The position numbers were made by a program, and so were the translations under genes. The notes under the pieces were generated by a model, which saw nothing but the letters and a program-made list of their open reading frames with translations, did not search any database and had not been told where the DNA came from. A stretch of 7,535 bases of DNA from an uncultured Lachnospiraceae bacterium (lineage in GTDB: Bacteria > Bacillota > Clostridia > Lachnospirales > Lachnospiraceae): the NCBI GenBank assembly GCA_910588565.1, contig CAJUPF010000109.1, positions 1 to 7,535 on the forward strand, in the 5' to 3' direction. Shown one piece after another: positions 5,317-7,535 of this stretch (position 1 is the stretch's first letter; each line of letters starts with the position of its first letter).

Positions 5317-6585
5317 ATGGAGAATAAAATTATATTTCACATTGATGTAAACAGTGCGTATCTGTCCTGGGAAGCCGTATACCGTATACATCATCTGGGC
5401 AGGCAGACAGATCTTCGGACGATCCCTTCTGCCGTCGGAGGCGATATTTCAAAACGGCACGGGATTATCCTTGCAAAATCACTCCCTGCCAAACGATACG
5501 ATATTCGTACCGGAGAACCGGTAGTGGACGCTTTGCGGAAATGTCCGGAACTGGTACTGGTACCGCCCAATTACGAACTGTATGAGAAGAGTTCCAAAGC
5601 ATTTATGGCGGTTTTAAATAAATATACGGATGCGGTGGAACAGTTTAGTATAGATGAAGCATTTATGGATATGACAGGCACAAAGCAGCTGTTTGGCGAG
5701 CCTGTGATAGCGGCGACTGCCATTAAGGACGAGATCTTCCATACACTGGGATTTACTGTAAACGTAGGGATATCCTCGAATAAGCTTCTGGCCAAGATGG
5801 CAAGCGATTTTAAAAAGCCCAATCTGGTTCACACCCTTTTTCCAAATGAAATCAGGAAAAAGATGTGGCCGCTTCCGGTCCGTGATCTCTTTTTTGTCGG
5901 AGGAGCTTCGGAACGTAAGCTGCATGCGCTGGGTATCCGGACCATTGGGGAGCTTGCCTGTGCAGATGTAACGATGCTGAAATCTGTTTTAAAAAAACAT
6001 GGCGAGGTGATCTGGAATTTTGCGAACGGCAGGGACGTATCTGCCGTAGAGCCTGTACCTGTCGATAACAAAGGGTATGGCAATTCCACAACGATCTCGT
6101 TTGACGTGACAGATTCTGAGACGGCGAAAATGGTGCTGCTTTCTCTGGCTGAGACAGTGGGACGCAGGCTGCGCAGGGATCATATGCGGGCGGAGACGGC
6201 ATCTGTGGGTATTCGCTATCACGATCTGAATTATGTCTCCCATCAATGCCGGCTGAAGTCCGCGACTAATATTACAAAAGAGATCTATGACGCAGCCTGT
6301 ATGCTTTTTGATGAGCTGTGGGATGGCGCTCCCATCCGGCTTTTAGGCGTGCATACCAGCCATGTATCCCGGAATGAAAGCAGCAGGCAGATATCTTTAT
6401 TTGATCATACGGATTATGAAAAATTAGAACGGTTAGACAGGGCGATTGACAGTATACGGGAACGATTTGGCGCAGATGCTGTCCAGAGAGCTTCTTTTTT
6501 GAAGCAGGATAAACTGGATCATCTGGGAGGGGGAATTTCCAGGGAAAAGAGAACGGTAAACTATTCTGCATTGGAGGAAGAATAA
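5317..6585 (+). CDS. dinB: DNA polymerase IV (Y-family translesion polymerase)
   Basis: Error-prone polymerase that copies damaged DNA at stalled forks, 422 residues. The palm begins IIFHIDVNSAYLSW with catalytic Asp10 and presumed steric gate Tyr15. SIDEAFMDMT supplies the second metal-binding pair, Asp113-Glu114. The thumb has a helix-hairpin-helix-like stretch (LFFVGGASERKLHALGI), and the C-terminal little-finger domain follows. QISLF at residues 358-362 matches the sliding-clamp (DnaN) binding motif, here followed by about 60 residues rather than lying at the extreme end. The start is ATG 5317, with GGAGGG at 5305-5310; the open frame extending upstream runs through the tRNA gene and is not coding. 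The two LexA-like boxes upstream suggest SOS control. The next gene starts 4 nt after this stop, so they form one operon. All catalytic residues are present. Confidence 0.95.
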   Translation: MENKIIFHIDVNSAYLSWEAVYRIHHLGRQTDLRTIPSAVGGDISKRHGIILAKSLPAKRYDIRTGEPVVDALRKCPELVLVPPNYELYEKSSKAFMAVLNKYTDAVEQFSIDEAFMDMTGTKQLFGEPVIAATAIKDEIFHTLGFTVNVGISSNKLLAKMASDFKKPNLVHTLFPNEIRKKMWPLPVRDLFFVGGASERKLHALGIRTIGELACADVTMLKSVLKKHGEVIWNFANGRDVSAVEPVPVDNKGYGNSTTISFDVTDSETAKMVLLSLAETVGRRLRRDHMRAETASVGIRYHDLNYVSHQCRLKSATNITKEIYDAACMLFDELWDGAPIRLLGVHTSHVSRNESSRQISLFDHTDYEKLERLDRAIDSIRERFGADAVQRASFLKQDKLDHLGGGISREKRTVNYSALEEE

Positions 6586-6588
6586 TCA

Positions 6589-6900
6589 ATGGCGTTTCGG
6601 TTGGGCGATATCATAGAAAAAACAGAAAACGGTGTGCTTCGCGGCATCCAGAGAGAAATTGCCTGTGAATGCTGGTTTACCAGCAAGGGCAGAACGATTC
6701 CCAAATTGATCAAACTGATGGATGAAGAGGGAAGCCTGCATATAGTGCGGGATATCCAGCTTCTGACAGCGGAGGAAAAGACGTATTCCGGCATACAGAC
6801 GATAGAGCATTTGTGCAGAATACCGATAGGCGGCAGAATGGAAACCGTAAAACTGATTTTTACAAAGGAAAATTGTACCTGGACAATTGTGGAACTATAA
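6589..6900 (+). CDS. Conserved-looking 103-residue protein co-transcribed with dinB
   Basis: I cannot assign a family with confidence. The start is ATG 6589, 4 nt after the polymerase stop, with TTGGAGGAAG (GGAGGA about 10 nt upstream) as ribosome site inside the end of dinB, so translation is probably coupled. The product has four cysteines (Cys26, Cys28, Cys76, Cys96), a CxCWFTSKG block, a predicted beta-rich C-terminal half (VKLIFTKENCTWTIVEL), and no signal peptide or membrane segment. Position right after a Y-family polymerase recalls YolD-type partners of UmuC-like polymerases in Firmicutes, but I do not see the YolD sequence pattern. A role as polymerase accessory or damage-tolerance factor is inference from context only. 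The terminator after 6949 closes the operon. Confidence 0.85.
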   Translation: MAFRLGDIIEKTENGVLRGIQREIACECWFTSKGRTIPKLIKLMDEEGSLHIVRDIQLLTAEEKTYSGIQTIEHLCRIPIGGRMETVKLIFTKENCTWTIVEL

Positions 6901-6948
6901 AAATTCAAACAGTCATAAACGGTCACAAAAATTCAAATTGTGTAAAAT

Positions 6949-6972
6949 AACCAAAAATGAATTTGGTTTTTT
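6949..6972 (+). terminator. Probable intrinsic terminator of the dinB operon
   Basis: AACCAAA (6949-6955) pairs with TTTGGTT (6962-6968), with loop AATGAA, and the T-run continues to 6972. The stem is short and AT-rich, so efficiency is uncertain. It lies 49 bp after the last stop of the operon. Confidence 0.55.
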
Positions 6973-6982
6973 GTGAATTAAT

Positions 6983-7015
6983 ATGATTGATCATGATTTA
7001 GTTTGACTGTATAAT
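6983..7015 (+). promoter_or_regulatory. Predicted promoter of the 1-phosphofructokinase gene, with operator-like repeat
   Basis: -35 TTGATC (6987-6992), a 17-bp spacer and a consensus -10 TATAAT (7010-7015) give a start near 7022 and a ~25-nt leader. ATGAT-TG-ATCAT (6983-6994), an inverted repeat, covers the -35 and could be an operator, for example for a DeoR-type fructose regulator; no such regulator gene is visible in the window. Confidence 0.65.
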
Positions 7016-7046
7016 ACAATTACTAAATGAGACAGGAGGAAATGAG

Positions 7047-7535
7047 ATGATTTATACGGTTACATTTAACCCGTCACTGGATTATATCGTTTCGGTAGAA
7101 GATTTCAAACTGGGGATGACGAACAGGACCAGTTCGGAGCTTCTTCTTCCGGGGGGAAAAGGGCTGAACGTATCTATGGTACTTGGGAATCTGGGGATTG
7201 AAAATACCGCATTGGGATTTATGGCTGGTTTTACCGGAGCGGAAATTACACGCCGCGTAGAGGAGATGGGAGTCAGGTCAGATTTCATTTCCGTTGACAA
7301 TGGAATTTCCAGGATCAACCTGAAGCTGAAATCAATTGACGGAACAGAGATCAACGGCTGCGGGCCTGTGATTCGCGAAGAAGCCGTTGCAAAGCTGATG
7401 GATAAGCTGGACGTCCTTGGAGAAGGGGATGTTCTGATACTGGCGGGAAGTATTCCCGGTTCCATGCCGGATGATATCTATCAGAAGATTATGGAACGGC
7501 TGGATGGACGGGGCGTAATGATTGTTGTAGATGCT
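7047..7535 (+). CDS. fruK: 1-phosphofructokinase (PfkB family), 3' partial
   Basis: ATP-dependent sugar-phosphate kinase, most likely converting fructose-1-phosphate from a fructose PTS to fructose-1,6-bisphosphate in the cytoplasm. The first 163 residues are visible. TFNPSLDYIV with Asp12 is the sugar-phosphate binding start of the family, and PGGKGLNVS (Gly36-Gly37-Lys38-Gly39, Asn41) is the PfkB signature 1 region. The C-terminal GAGD catalytic Asp and ATP site lie beyond the window. AGGAGG (7034-7039) lies 7 nt before ATG 7047. Tagatose-6-phosphate kinase (LacC) is the main alternative, since the two share this fold and N-terminal motif. It is the first gene of its unit, preceded by its own promoter; a fruA PTS gene may follow outside the window, but this is not seen. 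Confidence 0.88.
   Translation, partial: MIYTVTFNPSLDYIVSVEDFKLGMTNRTSSELLLPGGKGLNVSMVLGNLGIENTALGFMAGFTGAEITRRVEEMGVRSDFISVDNGISRINLKLKSIDGTEINGCGPVIREEAVAKLMDKLDVLGEGDVLILAGSIPGSMPDDIYQKIMERLDGRGVMIVVDA

Noticed and set aside
5571..6589. Several minus-strand open frames of 80-116 residues
   Set aside because: All lie antisense to dinB and overlap each other; products are Ser/Pro/Leu-rich noise typical of shadow frames.
7082..7465. 127-residue minus-strand open frame
   Set aside because: Antisense to the well-supported 1-phosphofructokinase; Ser/Thr/Pro-rich shadow.

Overview
The window looks like chromosome of a Gram-positive anaerobe, most likely a gut Lachnospiraceae-type Clostridia. 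This is inferred from strong AGGAGG-type ribosome sites, moderate GC genes separated by AT-rich gaps, and protein variants that feel typical of that group (full-length phosphoketolase, a YjfB-type small protein, a DVNSAYLSW-type Y-family polymerase followed by a ~100-residue partner). No marker gene fixes the species.

Layout. Bases 1-1367 hold a GH32 sucrose/fructan hydrolase missing its N-terminus at the window edge. Bases 1499-3886 hold a complete phosphoketolase with its own promoter, followed 52 bp later by a 63-residue YjfB-family protein (3939-4130). Bases 4131-5094 are gene-poor and look like the scar of a mobile element. They carry a compact minus-strand unit (promoter near 4520-4528, a 36-codon ORF at 4341-4451, a strong terminator at 4163-4224), an excisionase-like 56-residue protein on the plus strand with no integrase (4579-4749), a large hairpin, and what reads as the orphan C-terminal tail of a HicB-like antitoxin (4869-4958, minus). 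The scar ends at a 12-bp-stem terminator and a minus-strand tRNA-Ala(CGC) at 5095-5167.

Bases 5317-6900 are a two-gene unit: DNA polymerase IV, then a 103-residue protein I cannot name. Its upstream gap has two LexA-box-like sites, one inside the predicted promoter spacer, which suggests SOS control. An AT-rich gap with a short terminator and a clear promoter precedes the start of a PfkB-family 1-phosphofructokinase (7047 onward, cut by the window end).

How the genes fit together: GH32 hydrolase, phosphoketolase and 1-phosphofructokinase all touch sucrose/fructose carbon use, but they sit in separate transcription units, so the link is metabolic rather than operonic. The most unusual part is the 4.13-5.09 kb region. 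I found no CRISPR array, rRNA, complete transposase or obvious new multi-gene system.
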